Source: B3-G11 sp039714175
GTDB lineage: Bacteria > Actinomycetota > Acidimicrobiia > Spongiisociales > UBA5794
Direction: 5' to 3'
NCBI GenBank assembly: GCA_039714175.1
Contig: JBDLJV010000082.1
Coordinates: 1 to 9,188, forward strand
Length of the DNA: 9,188 bases
Positions 1 to 6,964 of the stretch are shown piece after piece. How positions within the stretch are numbered: the first letter of the stretch is position 1; every line of letters starts with the position of its first letter. The notes below the pieces were generated by a model. It did not search any database. It was not told the origin of the DNA and saw nothing but the letters and a program-made list of their open reading frames with translations. The position numbers and the translations under genes are program-made.

Positions 1-66
1 AATCTCGATCACGGAAGTCTGTCCGCATGATGTACAGACGAGTCCGTCGACTGATGCCTTCTTCAC
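1..66 (-). CDS. N-terminus of a small Cys-rich (CxxC) protein, cut by window edge
   Basis: Only 22 codons are visible. Reading leftwards from a GTG at 66-64 gives a short basic/polar start followed by VCTSCGQTSVIEI. The C-x2-C-G knuckle is typical of one half of a zinc ribbon. The frame stays open to the window edge. I prefer the GTG over the in-frame ATG at 81-79 because AAGGGAG sits 5 bases before it, while the ATG has no good ribosome binding site. It lies 69 bases after the DUF6788-like stop on the same strand, so it is probably the next operon member. The family cannot be named from this much sequence, and a chance open frame is not excluded. Confidence 0.45.
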   Translation of the reverse strand, partial: MKKASVDGLVCTSCGQTSVIEI

Positions 67-71
67 ATGGG

Positions 72-78
72 CTCCCTT
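72..78 (-). promoter_or_regulatory. Ribosome binding site supporting the GTG start at 66
   Basis: On the minus strand this reads AAGGGAG, with 5 bases between it and the GTG at 66-64. It decides between that GTG and the ATG at 81-79, which overlaps just beyond this motif and lacks a purine-rich leader. Confidence 0.4.
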
Positions 79-135
79 CATGCGTCGCTGCCCGGCGACG
101 TGCACTGCGCGAATCGTAACACGCGCTGTCCGTGA

Positions 136-420
136 CTACTCGTCTTCGGCTTCAGGTACGTCGTCGATACGACCGAGGTACTTGGAGCGTTGCTTGCCGT
201 CTTCCATCCAATAGGCGTACACGTAGGGACCGTGGGGGCATGTGGTACATGATTCCTTGCCGCACCGAACCATCTGTTTGCGTATCTTGACATCGGGTCC
301 GAGATCGGGGAACTCGTACCCACGCTTCTCGAGCCGGGCCCGAGTGAGCATGAACAGCCTCCGCAGCTCTGGTTCGTCCATCTCTCGAACTGCTTCGAGC
401 ACTTCCCTATCGATGGGCAT
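136..420 (-). CDS. DUF6788-like small Cys-rich protein
   Basis: A 94-residue protein with no signal peptide or membrane segment. The N-terminal half (about 1-35) is charged and probably helical. The core holds RCGKESCTTCPHGPYVYAYW, with Cys53, Cys58, Cys61 and His63, followed by DGKQRSKYLG. This CGK-xx-C-xx-C-x-HGPY...W...YLG layout is what I associate with DUF6788-type proteins, small presumed metal- or nucleic-acid-binding proteins often found near mobile elements; no function is established to my knowledge. The tail is very acidic. The ATG starts 3 bases after the DUF3499 stop, with AAGGCGG about 7-13 bases upstream, so it belongs to the same transcript. That it is a real gene is fairly sure; the family name is recalled, not searched. 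Confidence 0.7.
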   Translation of the reverse strand: MPIDREVLEAVREMDEPELRRLFMLTRARLEKRGYEFPDLGPDVKIRKQMVRCGKESCTTCPHGPYVYAYWMEDGKQRSKYLGRIDDVPEAEDE

Positions 421-423
421 GGA

Positions 424-645
424 TCAACCGCCTTCGCCTGAGAACAGACGCGGGTCTATCCGACGTCGGTCCATCGTGGTCCATCCCAAGGGCGCTACGA
501 AGCGCCCGGCGTGTTTCTCACACAGCAGCATCCCGTTGTAGGAACGCTCATGGCCGCGAACATCATCGAGGTAGGCCTCTGCCTCCGCGTGGTCATATGT
601 CAGCATCGTTGTGGCACGGCCGGAGCATCGGATACAGGAAACCAT
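424..645 (-). CDS. DUF3499 family small zinc-ribbon-like protein
   Basis: A 73-residue protein of the actinobacterial DUF3499 type, function unknown. It opens with CIRC (Cys4, Cys7), then ATTMLTYDH, then LLCEKHAGRF with Cys42 and His45, then APLGW. The C-x2-C ... C-x2-H pattern suggests one bound zinc ion. The LTY and LCEKHA...P.GW blocks match the family as I recall it. Two adjacent in-frame ATGs exist (648-646 and 645-643). The second is chosen because GGCGG is 5 bases from it, but the first would add only one Met. It starts about 50 bases after the thioredoxin-like gene. In mycobacteria a DUF3499 gene lies near fbiA/fbiB and sugar-nucleotide genes, which fits this setting. Confidence 0.82.
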   Translation of the reverse strand: MVSCIRCSGRATTMLTYDHAEAEAYLDDVRGHERSYNGMLLCEKHAGRFVAPLGWTTMDRRRIDPRLFSGEGG

Positions 646-694
646 CATGGCCGCCAAACGGTAGGGCGCAGGTACTCGGCAACCAAGGATTGCA

Positions 695-1084
695 TCATCG
701 CTGATCGATCCCGGCTTCTTGAAGCGCTCTCGCGAGCTCGCGTTGGTGCGGAACACCCGAGAACGTGCCAACTGCGGTTCCCGCGACATCGACAACGACG
801 GTAAGGGGCACCGCAAGCACCGCCCACGATTCGAACCTCTGCGGCTCGAGTTCGTATGTGACCTCGCGGAAGTCGATCGATTGCGCTTCGAGTGCCGCGA
901 TAGCGTCTCTGCAATTGCTGCAATCCGTCGACGTGAACAAGACAACGCCCGGTCGAGATCCGACGTCCCCAACCGTTATGGCGGGGTGTACGGGCTTCTG
1001 CACCTTCCGAGCTGCAAGACCGAGGAGGATCGCAACGGCCATGAGAACCAGGACGATCACGGCTCGCACAACGGGATCGCTCAC
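695..1084 (-). CDS. Membrane-anchored thioredoxin-like protein
   Basis: A 129-residue protein. Residues 7-25 form a single hydrophobic N-terminal membrane anchor, followed by Arg-Lys. A short linker leads to a thioredoxin fold: a beta strand GVVLFTSTDC, the redox motif CSNC at 55-58, a helix, and the expected cis-proline at Pro93 in LAVPLTVVVD. The C-terminal helix is present, so the fold seems complete though compact. The orientation of the anchor is not certain from charge alone, but an outward-facing oxidoreductase is the usual arrangement. The GTG start overlaps the stop of the upstream DUF5719-like gene as GTGA, implying translational coupling. An upstream in-frame GTG would add 18 residues inside the preceding gene and is less likely. 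Partners are unknown; the exported DUF5719-like protein is an obvious candidate substrate (inference). Confidence 0.8.
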   Translation of the reverse strand: MSDPVVRAVIVLVLMAVAILLGLAARKVQKPVHPAITVGDVGSRPGVVLFTSTDCSNCRDAIAALEAQSIDFREVTYELEPQRFESWAVLAVPLTVVVDVAGTAVGTFSGVPHQRELARALQEAGIDQR

Positions 1085-2511
1085 TGTGTGGGTACCCCGG
1101 TGACGAGTACCGCTCCACGATCTCCTGACATCTCCCACGCAACCGATACGGGACCGTCAGCCTTGACGTGGTATCCGTAGATTCCGATTCCGACATCCAC
1201 CTCAACTCCGAGAATCGCACCCGCGTCGATGGTGAGCGTGTGGTCCGCGCCGTGATACTCGACTTCTCCGAGAGGCACGACTTCCACCGTCACGGCGCTC
1301 GCTCCAGCGTTGAGCATCCAAAGCGAGGTCGTACTGTTGGGGAACGTATCGATGGGTACGATCCACTCCGATGCCGGCCGGGAGATACCAACCGTCCCCG
1401 CGAGACCCTTGATGAAGTCCTCCTCGGTGGATGCGATCGTCGTGGTCGTGGAACTCGAGGTCGTCGTCGTGTCAGGCACCTCGCCCTCACCACCGTCGAC
1501 CTCCGCTGCAGGGATCACAGCAATGACCGAAGCGGCGACCGGTGAGGTCGCCCGTACGCGAACACCGTACGGCGGTGCCGCTAGATCTGAGAGGGGGATG
1601 AGCGTCGGGACGGATGACTCGATCGTTACCTCCCTGGCGTTTCGCAACGAACCGGACTCAGTGAGGATGTCGACCGTCACGAGAACGTCATCATCGCCCG
1701 CAGACAGGACGGAGATGAACGGTTCCAGGCCGCCTGTCGTAACGATCGGGAAGTCCCACGTCTCAGACGGTGCTGAGCCTGGCCACATCGCCTCGCCACG
1801 ATCATCGGTTCGGACGATGGCGGGGATGACAAGTCCGTTCGTCGAGGTGACGGTGAACGCCAGATCGTCTCTGAACGGCAGGTACCGCTCCATATCGATG
1901 GTTGTCCATGATCGGCCGGCGACGTCGAGACCGTCGAGTTCGGCGACAACGTCAACTCCGAACTCGGAATACGCGGTGATCGTCACCTCGGCGTTGTCTG
2001 CGAATGGGTTGAAGAGCCTCAGTTCGGTGAACGACCCGGTCTTCGTGGTACCTCCCGTGAGATACCAGACCTTGGGCACCGATACGATGCACCGGTCACC
2101 CGACAACAATGAATCTGCCCATTCGAGTGACGCAGCAGCAGCTGGCCCATCAGAGATCTCCACGAGCGCAGGGGACTCGCCCCGTCGCAGGATCCCACCG
2201 GTATCCACACCGGCAGCCCCCGGACCGACGATGCTGTAGTCAACAACGGTTGGATCTTCGTTCGTGACCGGATCGAACAGAGTCAGGCTGACGTCGACAC
2301 TTGCTTCTGTGGCGACCATGATGTCGGTGTCCTTGACATCGCCGGCTTCGACCCATGGGCAGTACCAGAAGCTCGGACTGGCTACGGCACCATCCGGTTC
2401 GGTCACATCAATTGTGCCGAAGTCTGGGACCTCATCCGGGGGAGGGGGAACTTGAAGTAGCCCTGCAACAACAGCGAAACCCGCAAGGATCAGGAGCAGC
2501 GTACGTCTCAT
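1081..2511 (-). CDS. DUF5719-like exported or membrane-anchored protein
   Basis: A 476-residue protein of a family found in actinobacteria beside large glycosyltransferases; no biochemical role is known. It starts MRRTLLLILAGFAVVAGLL, a signal peptide or anchor with no lipobox cysteine. The rest is beta-rich and acidic with repeated hydrophobic strands, as in surface proteins. Cys51 (in FWYCPW) and Cys141 (in DRCIVS) are the only cysteines, so a disulfide is likely. Residues 348-362 form a Thr/Ser run that links two beta domains, probably extended and perhaps O-glycosylated. The ATG at 2511 is chosen because GGGGGAGG lies 8 bases before it and because it overlaps the preceding gene's stop as ATGA. 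An earlier in-frame start at 2529 would add six residues, including the codons of the ribosome binding site, and is rejected. Confidence 0.8.
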   Translation of the reverse strand: MRRTLLLILAGFAVVAGLLQVPPPPDEVPDFGTIDVTEPDGAVASPSFWYCPWVEAGDVKDTDIMVATEASVDVSLTLFDPVTNEDPTVVDYSIVGPGAAGVDTGGILRRGESPALVEISDGPAAAASLEWADSLLSGDRCIVSVPKVWYLTGGTTKTGSFTELRLFNPFADNAEVTITAYSEFGVDVVAELDGLDVAGRSWTTIDMERYLPFRDDLAFTVTSTNGLVIPAIVRTDDRGEAMWPGSAPSETWDFPIVTTGGLEPFISVLSAGDDDVLVTVDILTESGSLRNAREVTIESSVPTLIPLSDLAAPPYGVRVRATSPVAASVIAVIPAAEVDGGEGEVPDTTTTSSSTTTTIASTEEDFIKGLAGTVGISRPASEWIVPIDTFPNSTTSLWMLNAGASAVTVEVVPLGEVEYHGADHTLTIDAGAILGVEVDVGIGIYGYHVKADGPVSVAWEMSGDRGAVLVTGVPTQ

Positions 2512-5300
2512 GGTCGAGTCCTCCCCCACATCGAGACAACGATAAGAACCACAAGCGCCAGAAGAACAAGGACTGCCTGGGTTCGGCGTCCCTGATCTGG
2601 CGCATACACAACCTCACCGGATTCAGCCGAGATCTCGTTCATGGACTCGGTTGTGATCCTGGGTCCCGGACCCCAGCCATCGTCGGGATTCTCGGCAAGG
2701 AACAAGCGACGACCCGGTTCCGGTTCACCGGAGAACTCCCACCCTGAACGGGACCACGGAGTGCCTGCCGTCGTCAATGCCCTCCCAACCGGATGGATGT
2801 CTGTCGCGAACACCGTGTTGCCGATCGCAGCCGTGAGCGGGAGCAGATCAAGTTGGCCGGCGAACACGTCACGCCACGCACGTGATGCCTCGGATGCATC
2901 GGATCCGCGTCCATCGCCCATCACGACGATCCATCGGATACCGAAGACTGCAAGCTCCGCGCCCGCTCGCTTCGTCTCTCCGGTGACGATCATGTCCATC
3001 GTATCCCTGAGATGGTCGTCGAATTCGAGGCTGTCAGCCAAACGTACTTCGCCGAGATCGGGGACAGGAGCGGACACGACTCGATAGGCCCCGCCATCGA
3101 TGGTTCGCGAGTCCCCCGGAAGCAGGTGCCGCGGCCCTACGACGAGAATCCTTGAGATCTCAGCCTGGCCCTCAGTCGCTCGGGTGAACTCGAAACCGGA
3201 CGTGAAACGATCGCCCGGCAGGCCCACTCGACCTCCGAGCACGATGGTGAGCGACGTGACGACGAGGACAAGGATGCCGACCGAGCCGATACCCATGACG
3301 AATCTTCGCCACCCTCCGGCATCTCTTGCTGCGACAGATTGACCCACAATGCCGACAACGGCCGCCACGCCGAGACCCAGGGCAGCGAGGCCCATCGATT
3401 CGGTTTCTGTTCCGAATCCGAAATCTCCGGAGCGTGACACCGCTAGTCCCAGACCTCCGACGAGCGCAGCCCATCCCGCAATGAGACCCAGTGGCCGTTT
3501 CGCGGCGAGGACTGCGGCAACGACCACGACGGCGCCTGCAATCGAGGCAACGAACGGGACATGCCAGAACGCATACCCGGATCGCGCGATCCCGAGGATG
3601 CTCGCGGACCAGATCCACGGACTCAGCAGCAATACGCCGCCGGCGGTTCCAACAAGGGAGAGGATGAATGAACGCCAGGCATCGCCATCGCTGAAGCGGA
3701 TGAGCGCGTACAGACCGACAACCGGGATCGGGATGAGCAGGAACAGCGGAGAGAAGGCTCCGAGCAGTCCGAACACGAGGATCACGGAGGCGAAGCGGGC
3801 AACGAGCGCCCACGAATCCCCATGGGTTGGTTTCAACACGAACCGCAGCGCCCACGGAAGCACGCCGAGGGCAAGGAGTGCGCCCAAATGCGTGTTCCCA
3901 CCAATACCTTGAGCGGCTGGACCGGCCACATAGACGATGCCAGCGATGAGACCGGGAGCGGCAGCAATCGACCATGTGCGCAGTAGCCGCATCATGCCCC
4001 AAATCCCGGAGAGCATCGCCCCGGCGCCGAGGAGATACTCGGAGAAGGAGGCGGCGTTCAACGTGACAAGCTTCGCGAATCCGGCAATGGCTATGAGTGG
4101 TCGCAATGGTTCCGGGCTGCCGAGTCCGGCAGGGTTCCAACCACCGGCATAGGCGCTCAGGACGTCAGAACCGTTGGCAGGGAACGGGAGCGTGTAGCCC
4201 ACTGCAGGAAACCCGCCAGACCACAGGTTCCGGGCCGCAACAAGCACGAACAGGACAGCGAGGATGCCGACGACGAATGCCGGCTGTTTGATCTCGTCAC
4301 CGATGGCTTCGACGCTGAACCGGTCATCCCCGGGAAGCCGTGATCGCAACGCGCTCATGGATGCACTCGTCAACCTGGAGAGCTTCACGCTGCCCTTCCG
4401 TTGATAGCGGAACAGCTCCTCATCCCTGGTCACCGCGCCTGACCTGGACCGGTGCCTGACCGCAAAGGTGTCGATGACGTGGATGAGGTTCCAAGCCCAC
4501 GCTTTGACAAAATCGAAGCCGTACCACTTCCCGAGGAAGATGGAGACAACAACCTCTGTGAGGCCCAAGACGAATTCAAGGGGAAGCACCCACAGCAGCG
4601 TCAGCAGGCCGTAGGCCTTGATCACCGCCCGTATGCGGGTCGCCTCTTCCTTCCACCGTACCGCCTCGTGCGCCTCCGGTTCGAAGATGACCTCGGATGC
4701 GGGACTCACGACGACGCGAGCACCCTTCTGCCTGGCGCGTTGTGCGATATCGATGGCGGCGGCGCGCGGAGCCATCACCGAGTCGAACCCGCCCAAGCCG
4801 TGGAAGAGATCCCTGCGCATGAGAAATGCAGGACGAGGGACCGCAGCAACGTCCCTGACCACATCGTGCTGGCCCTGGTCGCGTTCAGAGCTGTCGAGTC
4901 CGGAGTACGGCACACCGAATGCGTCCGTGATGACTCCGACGGAGATCAATCCCCCGTCGGGACGAAGGATCTTCGACCCGATCACGCCGGCATCGGTTCG
5001 CTCAGCGTCCCTTGCCGCGGCCGCTAGAGCGTCGGGTCTCGGCGTTGCGCCCTCCGCGACGAACCAGAGGTATTCGACGGATGTGCCGATCGCCTCGACA
5101 GCTTGGTCAACGGTCTCTCGAGCGATCGATCCAGTGCCGTTGGCTGCGGCCGACGCATCCGCGGCAGCGCCCACCAACACGACACTCGCAAGCTCGTACA
5201 CTTGCTGGTCGATGGCGGTGAGGGTGGCGTCGAGTCCACCGGAGCCGTCCGAGAGAACGACCGCAGCGACGCTTGCCTGGCGTGTGTGCGTCATAGACAT
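2508..5300 (-). CDS. Large GT2-like glycosyltransferase with multi-pass membrane domain
   Basis: A 930-residue protein, probably acting on an envelope glycan or its lipid-linked precursor. Residues 9-225 resemble a family 2 glycosyltransferase fold: VAAVVLSDG, a strand/helix pair, EYLWFVAEGATPRPDAL (77-92), GVIGSKIL, GGFDS (170-174) and a late IDIAQRAR block. The acidic DxD of the EYLWF region and the acidic pair before IDIAQRAR are replaced, so activity is doubtful. Hydrophobic segments occur at about 231-256, then roughly ten between 341 and 690. A soluble, probably external region spans 691-905 with FGIRWIVVMGD (786-796), and a last membrane helix is at 907-924. An in-frame stop at 5319-5321 limits the start to 5300 or the ATG six bases later; neither has a clear ribosome binding site. 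It is first in the operon and overlaps the DUF5719-like gene by four bases. Confidence 0.83.
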   Translation of the reverse strand: MSMTHTRQASVAAVVLSDGSGGLDATLTAIDQQVYELASVVLVGAAADASAAANGTGSIARETVDQAVEAIGTSVEYLWFVAEGATPRPDALAAAARDAERTDAGVIGSKILRPDGGLISVGVITDAFGVPYSGLDSSERDQGQHDVVRDVAAVPRPAFLMRRDLFHGLGGFDSVMAPRAAAIDIAQRARQKGARVVVSPASEVIFEPEAHEAVRWKEEATRIRAVIKAYGLLTLLWVLPLEFVLGLTEVVVSIFLGKWYGFDFVKAWAWNLIHVIDTFAVRHRSRSGAVTRDEELFRYQRKGSVKLSRLTSASMSALRSRLPGDDRFSVEAIGDEIKQPAFVVGILAVLFVLVAARNLWSGGFPAVGYTLPFPANGSDVLSAYAGGWNPAGLGSPEPLRPLIAIAGFAKLVTLNAASFSEYLLGAGAMLSGIWGMMRLLRTWSIAAAPGLIAGIVYVAGPAAQGIGGNTHLGALLALGVLPWALRFVLKPTHGDSWALVARFASVILVFGLLGAFSPLFLLIPIPVVGLYALIRFSDGDAWRSFILSLVGTAGGVLLLSPWIWSASILGIARSGYAFWHVPFVASIAGAVVVVAAVLAAKRPLGLIAGWAALVGGLGLAVSRSGDFGFGTETESMGLAALGLGVAAVVGIVGQSVAARDAGGWRRFVMGIGSVGILVLVVTSLTIVLGGRVGLPGDRFTSGFEFTRATEGQAEISRILVVGPRHLLPGDSRTIDGGAYRVVSAPVPDLGEVRLADSLEFDDHLRDTMDMIVTGETKRAGAELAVFGIRWIVVMGDGRGSDASEASRAWRDVFAGQLDLLPLTAAIGNTVFATDIHPVGRALTTAGTPWSRSGWEFSGEPEPGRRLFLAENPDDGWGPGPRITTESMNEISAESGEVVYAPDQGRRTQAVLVLLALVVLIVVSMWGRTRP
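2520..2527 (-). promoter_or_regulatory. Strong ribosome binding site for the DUF5719-like gene
   Basis: On the minus strand this reads GGGGGAGG, 8 bases before the ATG at 2511-2509. It lies within the last codons of the glycosyltransferase-like gene and fixes the downstream start. It is the clearest such site in the minus-strand operon. Confidence 0.75.
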
Positions 5301-5345
5301 GTGAGGTGCATTCTGGAGTCAATCCGGCGATACAGCAATCACCGT
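5301..5345. promoter_or_regulatory. Compact divergent start region between envelope and F420 operons
   Basis: Only 45 bases separate the ATG of the minus-strand envelope operon from the GTG of cofD. Promoters for both operons must lie here or extend into the opposing coding regions. I see no convincing -10/-35 pair: a TTGACT on the minus strand would place a start site inside the gene it should serve. Neither first gene has a Shine-Dalgarno site at normal distance, so leaderless or very short leaders are possible (inference). Confidence 0.4.
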
Positions 5346-6269
5346 GTGACCCTCCTTGCTGGCGGGGTCGGTGGAGCCAGAATGGCACGGGCTTTGCGCC
5401 ATGTGCTTGATCCTGGCCACCTCACCGTCGTGGTCAACGTCGGTGATGACTCTGAACGATACGGCGTTCACGTGGCTGCCGACCCTGATACGGTGCTCTA
5501 CACACTTGCTCGGGTCGTCGGTCCACACGGTTGGGGACGGGCAGATGACACGTTCAAGACCATGGAATCCCTTGCAGCGCTGGGCGTTGACACGAGTTTC
5601 ACTCTCGGCGACAAGGATCTCGCCATGTGCCTCGTGCGAACTGACATGCTTGGTGCAGGAGTCCCCCTATCGACGGTTACGACCAACCTCGGCCGAGGAC
5701 TTGGCATCGAGGACGTCTCAGTGATTCCCGCATCCGACGACGACGTCCGCACCTTCGTCAAGGTCGCCACCGGCGACTGGCTCGAGTTCCAGGAATACTT
5801 CGTTGACCGTCACCACGCTGATCCGGTCACAGCGCTGGCCTATCACGGTGCAGCTGAGGCCTCTGCCGCACCCGGAGTCATCGAGGCGATCGAGGCGGCA
5901 GACACGCTTGTCATTGCACCATCCAACCCGCCGCTGTCCGTTTGGCCGATCCTCGCCATTTCTGAGATCGATGCCGCTGTTCGGCGACACCCGATCCGCG
6001 TGGCGGTGAGTCCGTTGTTCGGTGGGGTGGCCCTCAAGGGTCCCGCGGCCGAGGTGATGGCAGGGATCGGCCTGTCGTCGGGAACCCGGGGCGTGTTGGA
6101 GGCGTACAGTGGTCTCATCGATGACCTCTTCGTTGACATACCCGACGCCGCCGATTCGGCTCTCGGCGCGGACTTCGGTGTGACCATCCACGCGGCCGAC
6201 ACACGGTTGACCGGGCCCGATGAAGGCGCCACATTCGCGAGCCGCATGCTCCGGGAGGTCATCCGATGA
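5346..6269 (+). CDS. cofD: CofD/FbiA, 2-phospho-L-lactate (or phosphoenolpyruvate) transferase
   Basis: A 307-residue cytoplasmic enzyme that joins the nucleotide-activated three-carbon acid to the deazaflavin Fo, giving (dehydro-)F420-0. Visible family motifs: LLAGGVGGARMARAL at 3-17, NVGDD at 31-35, TLGDKD at 86-91, IAPSNPPLSV at 190-199 and SPLFGGVALKGPAAEVM at 222-238. Length and motif order are those of the family, with nothing missing. GTG at 5346 is chosen because the first beta strand and the LAGGVGG loop begin immediately after it; the open frame runs further upstream but into the oppositely oriented gene. No ribosome binding site precedes it, which suggests a leaderless message. Whether the donor is lactate- or phosphoenolpyruvate-derived cannot be read from the sequence; in mycobacteria (fbiA) it is the latter. 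Its stop overlaps cofE. Confidence 0.95.
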   Translation: MTLLAGGVGGARMARALRHVLDPGHLTVVVNVGDDSERYGVHVAADPDTVLYTLARVVGPHGWGRADDTFKTMESLAALGVDTSFTLGDKDLAMCLVRTDMLGAGVPLSTVTTNLGRGLGIEDVSVIPASDDDVRTFVKVATGDWLEFQEYFVDRHHADPVTALAYHGAAEASAAPGVIEAIEAADTLVIAPSNPPLSVWPILAISEIDAAVRRHPIRVAVSPLFGGVALKGPAAEVMAGIGLSSGTRGVLEAYSGLIDDLFVDIPDAADSALGADFGVTIHAADTRLTGPDEGATFASRMLREVIR

Positions 6270-6964
6270 GCAGGATCGAGGTCAGGGGTGTGCCGGGCAT
6301 CGGCGAGATCGGCCCCGGCGATGATCTGGCCACAGCGATCGTCGCAGCGATCGATGAGGACGGTTGGCGCCTGCTCGACCGCGACATCGTCGTTGTCACG
6401 CACAAGATCGTCTCCAAACAAGAGGGTCGCATCGTTGAGGTTCCCGATGAAGCGACCTACCGCTCGCTTGTCGAGGACGAAGCGGCGGCGATCATTCGTC
6501 GTCGAGGCGATCTCGTGATCGCCCAGACCAAGCACGGTTTCATCTGCGCGAATGCCGCGGTCGATCGGTCGAACGTTGCACAGGGTTTCGCCCTGCTGCT
6601 GCCTGTAGATCCCGATCGGAGTGCCCACCGTCTGAGAACCCTCATCGAGCGTGCCACCGGAGTGTCGATCGGCCTCGTGGTGACAGACACGTTCGGGAGG
6701 CCCTGGAGGCGCGGACTCGTGGACGTTGCAATCGGGGTTTCGGGGCTGCCGTCGATCGTCGACCTCAGGGGCACTGTCGATGCCCACGGCAATGAACTGA
6801 ACGTCACAGAGGTTGCGGTGGTCGATGAGATCGCGGCTGCCGCCGATCTTGTCATGGGCAAGGCGACACAGATTCCCGTTGCAGTTCTGAGGGGTCTCGA
6901 CCTCGAGGGTTCCGGGCGTGCCACTGACCTCGTTCGACCACCGGAGGAAGACCTCTTCCGCTGA
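6266..6964 (+). CDS. cofE: CofE, coenzyme F420-0:L-glutamate ligase (single domain)
   Basis: A 232-residue GTP- and metal-dependent ligase that adds gamma-linked glutamates to F420-0. Motifs: GIGEIGPGDDL at 11-21, VVTHKIVSKQEGR at 43-55, HGFICANAAVDRSNV at 90-104, VTDTFGRPWRRGLVDVAIG at 139-157, and RG.VDAHGNELNVTE with DEIAAAADLVMGK at 168-199. These cover the whole ligase domain. The ATG overlaps the cofD stop as ATGA, with GGGAGG 7 bases upstream, so the two are coupled. Unlike mycobacterial FbiB (about 450 residues), there is no C-terminal nitroreductase-like domain: the protein ends 33 residues after VMGK. If CofD here makes dehydro-F420-0, the reduction needs a separate enzyme not seen in this window. 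Identification is certain by motif content. Confidence 0.95.
   Translation: MSRIEVRGVPGIGEIGPGDDLATAIVAAIDEDGWRLLDRDIVVVTHKIVSKQEGRIVEVPDEATYRSLVEDEAAAIIRRRGDLVIAQTKHGFICANAAVDRSNVAQGFALLLPVDPDRSAHRLRTLIERATGVSIGLVVTDTFGRPWRRGLVDVAIGVSGLPSIVDLRGTVDAHGNELNVTEVAVVDEIAAAADLVMGKATQIPVAVLRGLDLEGSGRATDLVRPPEEDLFR
6946..6959 (+). other. Small hairpin between ribosome binding site and glycosylase start
   Basis: GGAAG-ACCT-CTTCC forms a 5-bp stem with a 4-base loop, overlapping the end of a GGAGG at 6943-6947 and ending 4 bases before the ATG at 6964. It lies in the last codons of cofE. Folding would shorten the otherwise long 16-base spacing or mask part of the GGAGG. It may be chance. Confidence 0.25.

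Noticed and set aside
82..135. In-frame N-terminal extension of the left-edge gene from upstream of the ATG at 81
   Set aside because: The frame is open back to 136, but there is no start codon with a ribosome binding site there; AAGGGAG at 72-78 supports a later GTG.
1425..1480. Short GTCGTGGTCG-like DNA repetition resembling a repeat array
   Set aside because: It is the coding DNA for the Thr/Ser linker of the DUF5719-like protein; no spacer structure or fixed period.
1310..2239. A 309-codon open frame on the plus strand opposite the DUF5719-like gene
   Set aside because: Its Ser/Thr-rich translation mirrors the codons of the opposing gene, which has a signal peptide, a strong ribosome binding site and operon overlaps.
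3172..4140. A 322-codon minus-strand frame and other frames within the membrane protein gene
   Set aside because: The overlapping frame encodes clean membrane helices in family order; the alternative gives Arg/Cys-rich nonsense.
5318..5330. TTGACT on the minus strand as a -35 element for the envelope operon
   Set aside because: A properly spaced -10 would lie inside the gene, downstream of its only possible start codons.
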